Assembly: GCF_900109685.1 (NCBI RefSeq)
Contig: NZ_FOBB01000012.1
Span: 1 to 64,000 of the forward strand
Origin: Chitinophaga rupis
GTDB taxonomy: Bacteria; Bacteroidota; Bacteroidia; Chitinophagales; Chitinophagaceae
Direction of reading: 5' to 3'
Length of the DNA stretch: 64,000 nt
Part shown: positions 1-7,926 of the stretch, piece by piece
Layout: each line of letters begins with the position of its first letter
Position numbering within the stretch: the stretch's first letter is position 1
Notes under the pieces: model-generated
Database searches by the model: none
The model's input: the letters and a program-made list of their open reading frames with translations, nothing else
Told to the model about the DNA's origin: nothing
Translations under genes and position numbers: made by a program

Positions 1-291
1 TTCTACTTTTAAAAGGGCTTCCTTTAATTGTTTTTCCTTATCTGTATTGGAGGCTCCTGCTTTTAGGTCCGGTGAGCCAACTGCTGGATCTTTTTTAACT
101 ACTGGCAGCTGATCCTGGCTGTAATGCCTTTCGTACCAGGACACCATACTCCTAACGACCTCTCTGTTTTTAAGGCCGTACTTCTTTGCCAACTCCCCAT
201 AGCTTTGATCTGTCGATAGATATTCCCGGGCAACGCTGATTTTCAAGGTCTCGGCGTAGATAGGAGGTGGTCCTAATGATTTTCCTTTCAT
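1..291 (-). CDS. Transposase-like helix-turn-helix protein, N-terminal part (cut by window edge)
   Basis: The first 97 codons read from an ATG at 291 down to base 1 with no stop, so the gene continues outside the window. The protein starts MKGKSLGPPPIYAETLKI and contains an HTH-like stretch (SYGELAKKYGLKNREVVRSM, about residues 29-48) followed by a lysine-rich linker. This resembles the DNA-binding OrfA half of IS3-type transposases, which supplies terminal-repeat recognition. The catalytic half would lie to the left and is not visible. No convincing terminal inverted repeat was found at 292-460. It could also be a non-transposase HTH protein; the family call is moderate. Confidence 0.6.
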   Translation of the reverse strand, partial: MKGKSLGPPPIYAETLKISVAREYLSTDQSYGELAKKYGLKNREVVRSMVSWYERHYSQDQLPVVKKDPAVGSPDLKAGASNTDKEKQLKEALLKVE

Positions 292-406
292 GTTAGTAAT
301 TTAATTAATCCTTAATTAACCCCCAACATGTAAAGTCAATTCTGAATCAATACAGAATGCAAGTAGTAATGGATACCTGGTTTATTCCACGGGGTACCCA
401 AATAAA

Positions 407-439
407 AACAGGCTGTATCAGTATATGATACAGCCTGTT
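407..439 (-). terminator. Intrinsic terminator of the permease gene
   Basis: A perfect 14-bp stem (407-420 with 426-439) encloses a 5-base loop. On the minus strand the second arm is followed by a T-rich run (TTTTTATTT). It lies 25 bases past the stop codon of the minus-strand permease gene, as expected for a Rho-independent terminator. Confidence 0.85.
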
Positions 440-464
440 CCCTTCTTAAAGGATATCTTTTATG

Positions 465-2909
465 TTATTCCGTTTTCAAACTCTTTACCGGGTTGGCTAC
501 TGCGGCTTTTACCGCCTGGAAGCTGATGGTAAAAAAGGCAATTAATAATGCCAGTAAGGCGGCTATGGCAAATACCCACCATTGGATGCTGATACGGTAG
601 GCAAAATGCTGCAGCCATTGCTGCATGCCCCAACCCGCAATGGGAGCGGCTATGAGCGCTGCTATAATTACCAGCTGCAAAAATTCTCTGGATAATAAGG
701 TTACTACCTGGCTTACTGAGGCGCCCAGCACTTTACGGATGCCGATCTCTTTCACCTTTTGCTCTGCCGTGAACAGGGCCAGGCCGTACAGTCCCAGGCA
801 GGAAATAAATACGGCCATAATGGTGAAAATGGTAATGATAGTACCGGTACGCCGCTCCATTTCATAATTATGCTGGAACTGCCGGTCTAAAAAGTAATAT
901 TCAAAAGGCTCTTCGCTGTTAAGGGTTTTCCAGGTAGCGGCCAGAGATTGCAGGGCGCTTTGCAGCTGCTTTGTATTGAGGTGCACCATCAGGTAGTTAT
1001 ACTGCCCCTGCTGCATTTCAAAGCTGTAAGATTTAATGGGTTCCTGCAAGCCTTCAAAGTGAAAGTTCTTCGTTACGCCAATGATCTCGTAGGTATACTT
1101 GCGGTCCTGCCAGTCAAAGAAAATGCGTTTGCCAATAGCTTCTGCCGGCTGGTAACCCAGCTCCCTGACGGCTTTTTCATTTAATACGATCTTGTTAAAA
1201 CCGGCAGTATCTGCTGCAAATCCGTTGGAGAAAAAGCGGCCGGCCAGCAAGGGGATCCGCAAAGTGGCGGCATAATCATAGTCTACCCAGTTGGAGCGGA
1301 TGCTTACTCCTTCTTTGGACGATTTACCTTCTGTATAGAAACTTTTATCAGAAAGTACGGAGGTGCCCGGGTAAGTATCGCAGCCGGAGGCCTCTGCTAC
1401 AAAGCTGCTTTTTTTGACCTCTGTTTTAAAAACTTCATACATCTTTTTGGCATGCGCTGTTCTCAGGGGTATCACTACTTGCTGCGATTGCTGGAAACCC
1501 AGCTGCTGGTGCTGCATGTACCGCATTTGCTGCAAAATGATGATGGAGGCCAGGATGAGGCAAATGGCAATGGCAAACTGGAAAACCACCAGCCCCTTGC
1601 GTACGAACACTGCGGCAAAACTGTTCTTTAGCCGGCCCTTTAATACCTGCACCGGGCGAAAGGCGGAAAGGTAGAAAGCCGGATAGCTGCCGGCCAGCAA
1701 ACCCGCCACCAGCGTAAGTATCACAAAAGCGGTAATGTACAAAGGATTGGCCAGCACATTTAAGGTGATGGCGCTTCCGGAAATATCATTGAACAAGGGC
1801 AACAGAGCGGCCAGTAAAATAACGGCCAGCACTAATGCAATCACGCTGGCCAGCACCGATTCGCCTATGAATTGCTGTACCAGCGAGCCGTTACCGGCGC
1901 CAATGGCCTTGCGAATACCCACTTCCACCGCGCGTTTGCTGCTGCGGGCAGTGGAAAGGTTCATGAAATTAATACAGGCAATCACCAGTATGAATACCGC
2001 GATCAGGATGAGCATGTATACATAGGTAATGCTGCCATTGCGGGCAAACTCCGCATCCAGGTGGGAGTGCAGGTGAATAGCCGTTACCGGCTGCAGGAAA
2101 TGTTTTTTATCGAACCCGGCTGCTTTCAGCCATTTGCGCTCATATTTTTCTATAAAGGCGGGGAATTTACTTTCCAGCACCTCCGCACGGGCGCCGGGTT
2201 TAAGCCGGAGATAGGTATAGAAGATATTGTTAACAGCAAAGTCTGTGGTGGTACGTGCAAACTCGCCCATGCCCCCGCTTTGCAGCGACATAAAAAAGGT
2301 ACCGTCAATATGCGATTTGCCGGTGGGGGTAAACACGCCGGTAATGCGGTAATCAATCTGCCCGTTGCTGTTATTGATGCGGATGATCTTATTTAATGCA
2401 GGCCCAGTACCGAATAATTTCAGGGCCATTTCATTAGAGATCACTACGGTATTGGGCTCCTGCAGGGCATTATAGGGGTCGCCTTCTGTAAAATGATAGT
2501 TGAAGATGCGGAAAAAAGGCGCATCGGCCATATAACCATGGCTTTGATAAAATGACTTCACCAGGGCGCCGCCTTCATAATACTGCAACAAACTCTTATC
2601 CTCATTATAGGGTACAAACAAACGGGCTGCCTGCTCCACTTCCGGAAATTCCAGCTGCAGGGCGGCCGCAATGGGCGCGGCGCTCACAGCATTGGGAATA
2701 GCCCCTTCCCGGCCAATGCTTATAGTACCCAGGCGGTATAGGTCCTGGGGGCGCCGGTGCTGCCGGTCATAGCTGAACTGATCCTGCACATACAATAAAA
2801 TGAACATGCAGCAAGCCAGGCCAATGGCCAAACCAGCTACGTTAATAATGGAAAACACCTTATTGCGCCACATATTGCGCCAGGCGGTTTTAAGATAGTT
2901 TTTAAACAT
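465..2909 (-). CDS. ABC transporter permease, MacB/FtsX type
   Basis: An 814-residue inner-membrane protein starting MFKNYLKTAWRNMWRNKVFS. The first transmembrane helix is at about 20-43 and is followed by a MacB periplasmic-core-like region. Three helices (about 295-420) carry the FtsX signature around TARSSKRAVEVGIRKAIGA. A second periplasmic core follows, and a second FtsX block near the C-terminus carries AEQKVKEIGIRKVLGAS. This doubled architecture of about 800 residues is the standard Bacteroidota version, which needs a separate ATPase subunit; none is visible here. The substrate is unknown. It is a single gene with its own terminator and is not part of the polysaccharide locus. Confidence 0.9.
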   Translation of the reverse strand: MFKNYLKTAWRNMWRNKVFSIINVAGLAIGLACCMFILLYVQDQFSYDRQHRRPQDLYRLGTISIGREGAIPNAVSAAPIAAALQLEFPEVEQAARLFVPYNEDKSLLQYYEGGALVKSFYQSHGYMADAPFFRIFNYHFTEGDPYNALQEPNTVVISNEMALKLFGTGPALNKIIRINNSNGQIDYRITGVFTPTGKSHIDGTFFMSLQSGGMGEFARTTTDFAVNNIFYTYLRLKPGARAEVLESKFPAFIEKYERKWLKAAGFDKKHFLQPVTAIHLHSHLDAEFARNGSITYVYMLILIAVFILVIACINFMNLSTARSSKRAVEVGIRKAIGAGNGSLVQQFIGESVLASVIALVLAVILLAALLPLFNDISGSAITLNVLANPLYITAFVILTLVAGLLAGSYPAFYLSAFRPVQVLKGRLKNSFAAVFVRKGLVVFQFAIAICLILASIIILQQMRYMQHQQLGFQQSQQVVIPLRTAHAKKMYEVFKTEVKKSSFVAEASGCDTYPGTSVLSDKSFYTEGKSSKEGVSIRSNWVDYDYAATLRIPLLAGRFFSNGFAADTAGFNKIVLNEKAVRELGYQPAEAIGKRIFFDWQDRKYTYEIIGVTKNFHFEGLQEPIKSYSFEMQQGQYNYLMVHLNTKQLQSALQSLAATWKTLNSEEPFEYYFLDRQFQHNYEMERRTGTIITIFTIMAVFISCLGLYGLALFTAEQKVKEIGIRKVLGASVSQVVTLLSREFLQLVIIAALIAAPIAGWGMQQWLQHFAYRISIQWWVFAIAALLALLIAFFTISFQAVKAAVANPVKSLKTE

Positions 2910-3059
2910 ACCCGGGAATTAAGCATATAGGGGCACACAAAGGGAGTGCTGGATTATGTAGAGATTGATTCCCAGATGATTGTGATGTATGCGTAAGGGG
3001 AAGTGTCCGGTTTTAAGGCAGTAGAGTGTTCGAATCTGAACGGGAGGTGCGGAGCTTGT

Positions 3060-3087
3060 GTGTGCCCCACCTTGAGGTGTGGCACAC
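3060..3087 (-). terminator. Hairpin after the PepSY gene
   Basis: GTGTGCC at 3060-3066 pairs with GGCACAC at 3081-3087. Four further pairs follow inside after one mismatch, with a 4-base loop. It lies directly after the stop codon of the minus-strand PepSY gene. There is no clear T-run on the minus strand, so the terminator role is likely but not certain. Confidence 0.5.
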
Positions 3088-3089
3088 GG

Positions 3090-4259
3090 TTACGCCATTA
3101 CCGCCTGTTTGGCGGCCACGGGTTTGGCCTTGCTTTTCTTATGCCTGCGGCCCCACCAGATGTAAACGCCGGTAACGGGCAGGCTGGCGGCTATAAGGCT
3201 GGCACAGAAAGCCATGATCTTGCCGGGCAGGCCCAGTACGGCGCCTACGTGAATATCATAGTTCATACGGGCCAGCTTATCTGCAGCAGATGCTTTGGCA
3301 AAACGGTTGTAGGAGTGGGTAACCGGTATTTCCTGAAGGGTGTATTGATCAAAATAGAGAATATCCTGCTTCCAGTAAGTATCCATATCCGGGTTGGCTA
3401 CGGCAGAAATGGCGGCGGTATCGCTTTCCGGGTAGTGCACTTCTATGATCTGCGCTTTAGGATAATCTGCCTTCATTTTTTCCCAGAGCCGGTCTGTAAC
3501 CGGGGTGGCAGCGGCCAGTGCAGCGGTGTTCTTTTTAGAGAAGGGCTCGTAATATTGCACCAGGCTTTTACCGCCGGAGCTTGTCCAGTACACGGTTTTG
3601 GCAAACCACTGAAAACCCATCACCAAACCGGTAAGGGCTATAAAAATGATCACCCAGCTAATATAGAAGCCCAGCACATTATGTAGGTCATAGTTCACCC
3701 GCCGCCAGCGGGCATTCCATTTTATGGAAAAACGCTGTTTGCTGGCAGCCCGGTTCTTAGGCCACCACAGCACCAGGCCGGTAATAAGCATGATCACGAA
3801 AATAAGGGTGGCGCTGGCTACAATGGGCTGGCCAATGGCAGGCGGCAGCCATAAATAGTAATGGCCCATGATCACGATCCGGAAAAAATCGCGGTTCATA
3901 TCCTTTACCTTCAGCACCTGCCCGCTATAGGGATTAAAGTATACGATGTAATAATATTCGGGATCTGCCGCATAAAAGGCCACTTCAGCGGCCCGGTCTT
4001 TGGGAAAAAAGCTTACGCTGTGCGGGTGCTTGCCGGGCAGGGCCTTTTCTGCGGCGGCCTTTAATACAGAAGGAGGCAGAAAAGGGCGCTGCTCATTTTT
4101 AATATAACGGTAAGGGGTAGTTACACTTTCAATTTCGTGCTGAAAAGCCAGTATACAGCCGGTAAGGCCCAGGAATAAAACTATCAGGCCGGAGGTAAGC
4201 CCCAGCCAAAGATGTATTTTCCCTATCCAGTACTTCAGATCCTTTTTCTTAGTTCCCAT
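3090..4259 (-). CDS. PepSY-associated transmembrane protein
   Basis: The start is taken at the ATG at 4259 (MGTKKKDLKYWIGKIHLWLG); an in-frame GTG at 4283 only adds eight poorly supported residues. The protein has four transmembrane segments: about 12-36, 145-167, 195-218 and one near the C-terminus ending in VYIWWGRRHKKSK. PepSY-like regions lie between them (for example YYIVYFNPYSGQVLKV). Proteins of this family sit in the inner membrane and are often linked to siderophore or heme iron uptake, sometimes as reductases; no partner gene is nearby to confirm that. The gene is monocistronic with a hairpin after its stop. The upstream region holds a 21-bp-period repeat that may be regulatory. Confidence 0.85.
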   Translation of the reverse strand: MGTKKKDLKYWIGKIHLWLGLTSGLIVLFLGLTGCILAFQHEIESVTTPYRYIKNEQRPFLPPSVLKAAAEKALPGKHPHSVSFFPKDRAAEVAFYAADPEYYYIVYFNPYSGQVLKVKDMNRDFFRIVIMGHYYLWLPPAIGQPIVASATLIFVIMLITGLVLWWPKNRAASKQRFSIKWNARWRRVNYDLHNVLGFYISWVIIFIALTGLVMGFQWFAKTVYWTSSGGKSLVQYYEPFSKKNTAALAAATPVTDRLWEKMKADYPKAQIIEVHYPESDTAAISAVANPDMDTYWKQDILYFDQYTLQEIPVTHSYNRFAKASAADKLARMNYDIHVGAVLGLPGKIMAFCASLIAASLPVTGVYIWWGRRHKKSKAKPVAAKQAVMA

Positions 4260-4878
4260 ATGGTAAAGCCGGCGGCCTAACACGCCTTATTATAGGTATT
4301 TAACATATAAAAACGTTTGCCTTACAGCAGTGGTCCCCATTTGTTAATGCCTTTGTCACTTATCAGATTACCTGGCAAAATTGCGATTAAAGCGGCTAAA
4401 GTGTTTACGGGATCGGGAAAAATATTTACGGGATACGAAAAAATCTGAACCGGATCGGGCAATGGCGGGAGGACGGATCTATAACAGCATAGCCTACACG
4501 ATATTTTCACTGCAGGGCTTTTTACCTGATGGTGGTAAAGCGGCCACCATATATTTATCCGGTAATTGCTTATTCCTGCAATCCGCCCTGGTACCGTGTT
4601 AGTTGTACATGATCATGCCCGCCTGTTCTACAGAATTACGGCTACAGTCATTCACAAAAAAAATTATTTACGTTAACAACGGTCAAATAATATTTTCTGT
4701 ACTTTTAGTTGGTATAAGTTAGGCACAACTGCTTGTCATAAGAATTACGAACCTTGCCCTGAAAGTTAGATGCTCTTCCTTAGAATTGTTGCCTGGTTCC
4801 GGCTATTGTATCGTAGACATCGGGAATCATATACCGGCTACGGGCCAACGTTATGAACAGAAAAACCAAATCTAGTGT
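4260..4878. other. Intergenic region between divergent PepSY and truncated sigma genes
   Basis: About 620 bases without a convincing gene. It holds the 21-bp-period repeat described separately at 4404-4466. From about 4650 to 4740 it becomes AT-rich and probably carries the promoter of the plus-strand sigma-like gene at 4879. I could not fix a -33/-7 pair there. The open frames in this stretch are short and lack recognisable domains. Confidence 0.5.
4404..4466. repeat. Three degenerate 21-bp direct repeats
   Basis: TTTACGGGATCGGG begins at 4404, TTTACGGGATACGA at 4425 and a weaker copy (TGAACCGGATCGGG) at 4446. The period is 21 bases, two DNA turns, so all copies face the same side. They lie about 140-200 bases upstream of the minus-strand PepSY start. 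Operator iterons are one explanation; decayed tandem repeats are another. Confidence 0.45.
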
Positions 4879-5172
4879 ATGAAACGAAAAGTGGAGCAAC
4901 ACAATGACAAACAATTATTACGCAGACTCAGAACGGGCGACCCAAATGCGTTGAACGATGCCTATCGTCAATACCGTGTATGGCTGCTGGTGGTAGCTAC
5001 TACTTATCTCACCGATGAAGCTGAAGCCAAAACCCTGGTGGAAGACTTTTTTATAGAATGCTGGGATAAAAATTTATTTAAGGATGTTCGCGTTCCGTTA
5101 AGGACTTTTCTTTTCAAAACCCTTACAGAGCGTTGCAAAAAACAGGGTATACAGATAAACATGTACCCCTGA
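4879..5172 (+). CDS. Truncated ECF sigma factor (region 2 only)
   Basis: A 97-residue protein starting MKRKVEQHNDKQLLRRL. It matches the N-terminal half of an ECF sigma-70 factor: core-binding region 2 with DEAEAKTLVEDFFIECWDK and LRTFLFKTLTERC. It stops exactly where the linker to region 4 should begin, so the -35-binding HTH is missing. Full family members have about 180 residues. By eye it shares about 35 of 78 positions with the intact sigma factor at 7381. The next gene is a FecR anti-sigma factor, the usual partner. It is probably a decayed sigma gene, but it could make a short protein that still binds core polymerase or FecR. No continuation of region 4 was found in the other frames before the FecR gene. 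Confidence 0.75.
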   Translation: MKRKVEQHNDKQLLRRLRTGDPNALNDAYRQYRVWLLVVATTYLTDEAEAKTLVEDFFIECWDKNLFKDVRVPLRTFLFKTLTERCKKQGIQINMYP

Positions 5173-5288
5173 TAAATCTTCGGGAATAGATCAACAATAT
5201 GCCATTTTATTGACCGGTAGTAACATTATTACTTCTACTTCGACCATGTCATTATTTGTATGACTGCCAACGAAACAACATTGTAGCC

Positions 5289-6446
5289 TTGACACACACA
5301 CAACAACAGAACGAACACCTATGGCAACTGATGTTTGAGAAAGTTGCCGGCGTGATCTCCACGAAAGACCTGCATTACCTGGAAGCGCAGCTCCGGGAAG
5401 ATGAATCCATGCAGGAAGCATTCCACGCAATACAGATCAGCTTTGGTCATGAAGATCTTGAACGTTTAAAGGAGGATGAGGACTGGATCGATATTTTAAG
5501 CGTGATCAAAACCCGGCCACGCACCACCCACCAGCACCGCTTTGGTAAATATACCGTGGCAGCTGTGCTGGCTGGCCTGCTGGTAAGCAGCGCAGGGCTG
5601 TACTTTTTAACGAACCGTAAAACAACCCCACCCTTAGCTGCTGTTACTGCCGGCGAATCCCCGCAGGCAGTAGTATTACAGCTGGCCGACAGTAAAACTG
5701 TGCTGCTGTCTGACAAAACCACCAACATTCGCCTGGGCGATGTGCAGCTGCACAACGCGGCAGACCAGCTCACCTTTAGCAGCCCGGATAATTTTTCTGT
5801 ATATGGCGGGCAGCACACGCTGATAGTGCCGGTAGCCAAATCGTACAGGGTTACCCTGTCTGATGGTACAGCTGTATGGCTGAATGCCGACACCCGCCTG
5901 CAATTTCCCTTTAGTTTTAACGGCAGCAGCCGGGAAATTACCCTGCTGAGCGGGGAGGCGTTTATAGAGGTGGCCCCTGATGCCGGCCAGCCTTTTATTG
6001 TACACACACCTAACAGCACGGTGCAGGTATTGGGCACGGCATTTAATATTAATGCCTACAACCCAAAGCAGGTGCGCCTGTCGCTGGTAAGCGGGTCTGT
6101 TAAAATGAACACCCATGGCGCAGCCGTGGTGGTAAAACCCGGTATGGAAGCGGTGTACACGCCGCCCGAAGGCTTATATACACAATCCTTTGACGAAAAA
6201 ACGGTGCTGAGCTGGAAAGCCGGTAAGCACTTCTTTGATAAGGCCTCCCTGTCAGATATCTGCCTGATCCTGTACCGCCATATGGGTATTAAAGCGGTTA
6301 TAGACAGCAGCCTGCGGAGGCATGATATTCACTTTAACGGTATGGTGGATAAGCATAAACCCATCCAGGAGTTTATGGATGATGTGAAGAACATGACCGG
6401 GGTAGATTATTACTTTGACGCGCAGGGTATCCTGCATTTCAGATAA
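5289..6446 (+). CDS. FecR-type anti-sigma factor with DUF4974
   Basis: An inner-membrane regulator of about 385 residues. It has an N-terminal cytoplasmic sigma-binding helix region (EHLWQLMFEKVAG), one transmembrane helix (YTVAAVLAGLLVSSAGLYFL, about 86-105), a periplasmic FecR domain (VTLSDGTAVWLNADTRLQFP, then LLSGEAFIEV and VLGTAFNINAY) and a C-terminal DUF4974 domain that contacts the STN domain of a TonB-dependent transporter. The start is uncertain. The frame opens at a TTG at 5256, has another TTG at 5289 (used here because it keeps the conserved LWQL motif) and a first ATG only at 5331. Its neighbouring sigma factor is truncated. No SusC lies beside it, so its transporter is unknown. 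Confidence 0.8.
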   Translation: MTHTQQQNEHLWQLMFEKVAGVISTKDLHYLEAQLREDESMQEAFHAIQISFGHEDLERLKEDEDWIDILSVIKTRPRTTHQHRFGKYTVAAVLAGLLVSSAGLYFLTNRKTTPPLAAVTAGESPQAVVLQLADSKTVLLSDKTTNIRLGDVQLHNAADQLTFSSPDNFSVYGGQHTLIVPVAKSYRVTLSDGTAVWLNADTRLQFPFSFNGSSREITLLSGEAFIEVAPDAGQPFIVHTPNSTVQVLGTAFNINAYNPKQVRLSLVSGSVKMNTHGAAVVVKPGMEAVYTPPEGLYTQSFDEKTVLSWKAGKHFFDKASLSDICLILYRHMGIKAVIDSSLRRHDIHFNGMVDKHKPIQEFMDDVKNMTGVDYYFDAQGILHFR

Positions 6447-6563
6447 ACTGCTTAATACAGCATTACTGCTGTTATAGTTTGCTTAAAGGTTGAGGTACGT
6501 TACAAGGGAATAATAAGTACCTCCGGCGCATTCCGGGTGATGCCGGCATGCGCCACAAATGCA

Positions 6564-6595
6564 CATTGGCGGCCATGGCCGCCAATGCTTTTTAC
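6564..6595 (+). terminator. Palindromic terminator after FecR gene
   Basis: A perfect 24-base palindrome (CATTGGCGGCCA followed by its complement, 6564-6587) is followed by CTTTTTAC. It lies 118 bases after the FecR stop. The strong GC stem plus short T-run fits a Rho-independent terminator, possibly after a long 3' UTR. Confidence 0.6.
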
Positions 6596-6722
6596 AAGCA
6601 CCCCTGGCAGATCAGGTACAGTCCCCCCTATAACCGGCCTGTTTTAACCCGGTATTTGTTATAAGCCGCTACGGCAATCCGGCTACAGCAAAGCATTGTA
6701 AAGACTGCTCCCCTGGTAATAA

Positions 6723-6755
6723 TGTTTCAGTAACCAAAAGGTTTCATTATTTTTG
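6723..6755 (+). promoter_or_regulatory. Putative Bacteroidota promoter of the ArsR gene
   Basis: TATTTTTG at 6748-6755 matches the TAnnTTTG -7 element of Bacteroidota sigma-ABfr. A TTTC at 6725-6728 lies near the expected -33 TTTG position. The start codon follows 40 bases later. An imperfect inverted sequence of the form GGGG-AAA / TTTC-AT-CCCC (about 6760-6778) lies between promoter and start and could be the regulator's own operator. Confidence 0.5.
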
Positions 6756-6795
6756 TGGCGGGGGAAATTTTCATCCCCGGTTAATTACATTTATC

Positions 6796-7119
6796 ATGAG
6801 ACGGGATGTTTTCCAGGCGATCGCGGATCCAACGAGAAGGGAGATTATACACTTACTGGCCCAGCAGGCCCTTAACCTGAATGCGGTAGCAGAGAACTTT
6901 GATATCAGCCGGCCGGCTATTTCCAAACATATTAAAATACTCACGGAATGCGGGCTGGTGGTGATCAAACAACAGGGCCGGGAACGGTATTGCTATGCGG
7001 AGCTGCAAAAACTGCAGGAGGTAGCGGAGTGGACTGAAAAGTACCGTATTTTCTGGACCGCGAAACTGGATGCGCTGGAAAATTTCCTGGAAAAAACGCA
7101 GCCCCGGAAGAAAAAATAA
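6796..7119 (+). CDS. ArsR-family winged-helix transcriptional regulator
   Basis: A 107-residue cytoplasmic DNA-binding protein. It begins MRRDVFQAIADPTRREII, the usual opening of this ArsR subgroup. The recognition helix region FDISRPAISKHIKIL is at about 36-50, and a wing follows with QGRERYCYAELQKL. No cysteine or histidine metal site (such as ELCVCDL) is visible, so it is unlikely to be a metal sensor. In Bacteroidota this subgroup usually sits directly before an SRPBCC/AHSA1-domain protein. Here that partner is absent and the next gene, 261 bases on, is an ECF sigma factor. Its target is unknown and may include its own promoter. Confidence 0.88.
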   Translation: MRRDVFQAIADPTRREIIHLLAQQALNLNAVAENFDISRPAISKHIKILTECGLVVIKQQGRERYCYAELQKLQEVAEWTEKYRIFWTAKLDALENFLEKTQPRKKK

Positions 7120-7380
7120 TTGTCATTTTCCCTACCGTTCCGGGGGTGTTGCGCTTATAATGCTCAGAATAATTACGCCCCGCTATAAATAACACTACCA
7201 TCCTCTCAAGCAGCCATCACAGGACATTTTAGTAAATTATAAATATACCGGCCTAAGATCCGGCCGGGCAGGTACGCCGTATATTTCCAAGGAACGCCTC
7301 CTATACTGATACCTTCTTACTGTTCACTTTGTCCGGAATTTAGCTGCATTTGATTATTCATCTTACCCAATTACGGCAGT

Positions 7381-7926
7381 ATGAATCCGAATGATCAACT
7401 CTTATTAAACCGCCTGAAAGCTGGTGATGTTACCGCTTTTACGCAGCTCGTTAGCCAGTACCGCCGCTGGATGGTTTATATAGCCTATACGCTGCTGGAA
7501 GATGAAACGGAAGCGCATGATGTTGTGCAGGATTTTTTTATGGATTGCTGGGAGAAACAATTATTCACGAACGTAACCATCTCACTGAAAAGTTTTTTAC
7601 ACTGCGCCATGAAGAACCGTTGCCTGAACCGACTGCGGGATGAGGCTTTGCGCCGGAAGAAATTAAAGGTACTGCTACAGCAGGCTACCGAGCTGCCTCT
7701 GCAGCCTGCCGAGAACAGTGATTTCTGGGAACGCGTGCTGCAGGTGGTTGAGCAGGTGCCGCCCGCATCTGCACAGGTATTCCGGTACACCTATTTTCAC
7801 GGCATGAACCGTAAGGAGGTAGCCTTACAGCTTGGCATCAGCCCCTCTACCGTTAAGCACCAGCTGGCGCGCTCCCTGCGCATTGTACGTAACCTGCTGC
7901 TGCGCAGTCCCCAGCTCCATTACTGA
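7381..7926 (+). CDS. RNA polymerase ECF-type sigma factor
   Basis: A 181-residue full-length sigma factor. Region 2 is at about 10-80 (QYRRWMVYIAYTLLEDETEA, then VVQDFFMDCWEK). Region 4 is at about 120-175, with the HTH MNRKEVALQLGISPSTVKHQ. It is of the FecI-like kind that is normally held by a FecR protein, but no FecR follows. The nearest one without an intact sigma is at 5289. The related truncated copy at 4879 suggests that this sigma could serve that FecR. The coding region ends tail-to-tail with the GH106 gene on the other strand, overlapping by seven bases. Confidence 0.88.
   Translation: MNPNDQLLLNRLKAGDVTAFTQLVSQYRRWMVYIAYTLLEDETEAHDVVQDFFMDCWEKQLFTNVTISLKSFLHCAMKNRCLNRLRDEALRRKKLKVLLQQATELPLQPAENSDFWERVLQVVEQVPPASAQVFRYTYFHGMNRKEVALQLGISPSTVKHQLARSLRIVRNLLLRSPQLHY

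Larger units (their letters stand above)
6447..6795. other. Intergenic region with terminator and ArsR promoter
   Basis: This 349-base gap contains two readable elements. One is a palindromic hairpin after the FecR gene. The other is a Bacteroidota-type promoter before the ArsR gene. Both are listed separately. Nothing else was recognised. Confidence 0.6.

Noticed and set aside
1872..2396. 174-codon open frame opposite the permease gene
   Set aside because: It lies fully inside the permease gene on the other strand, with no domain, signal or ribosome site.
3003..3686. 227-codon open frame opposite the PepSY gene
   Set aside because: It is a mirror of the PepSY coding sequence, with no recognisable domain and a composition typical of antisense frames in a gene of this base content.
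4322..4510. 62-codon frame with repeated YPVNIF/DPVNTL pieces
   Set aside because: The repetition is produced by the 21-bp DNA repeat itself; there is no homology or initiation signal to support a protein.
5447..6037. Long antisense frames over the FecR gene
   Set aside because: They mirror FecR coding sequence and lack any protein family signal.
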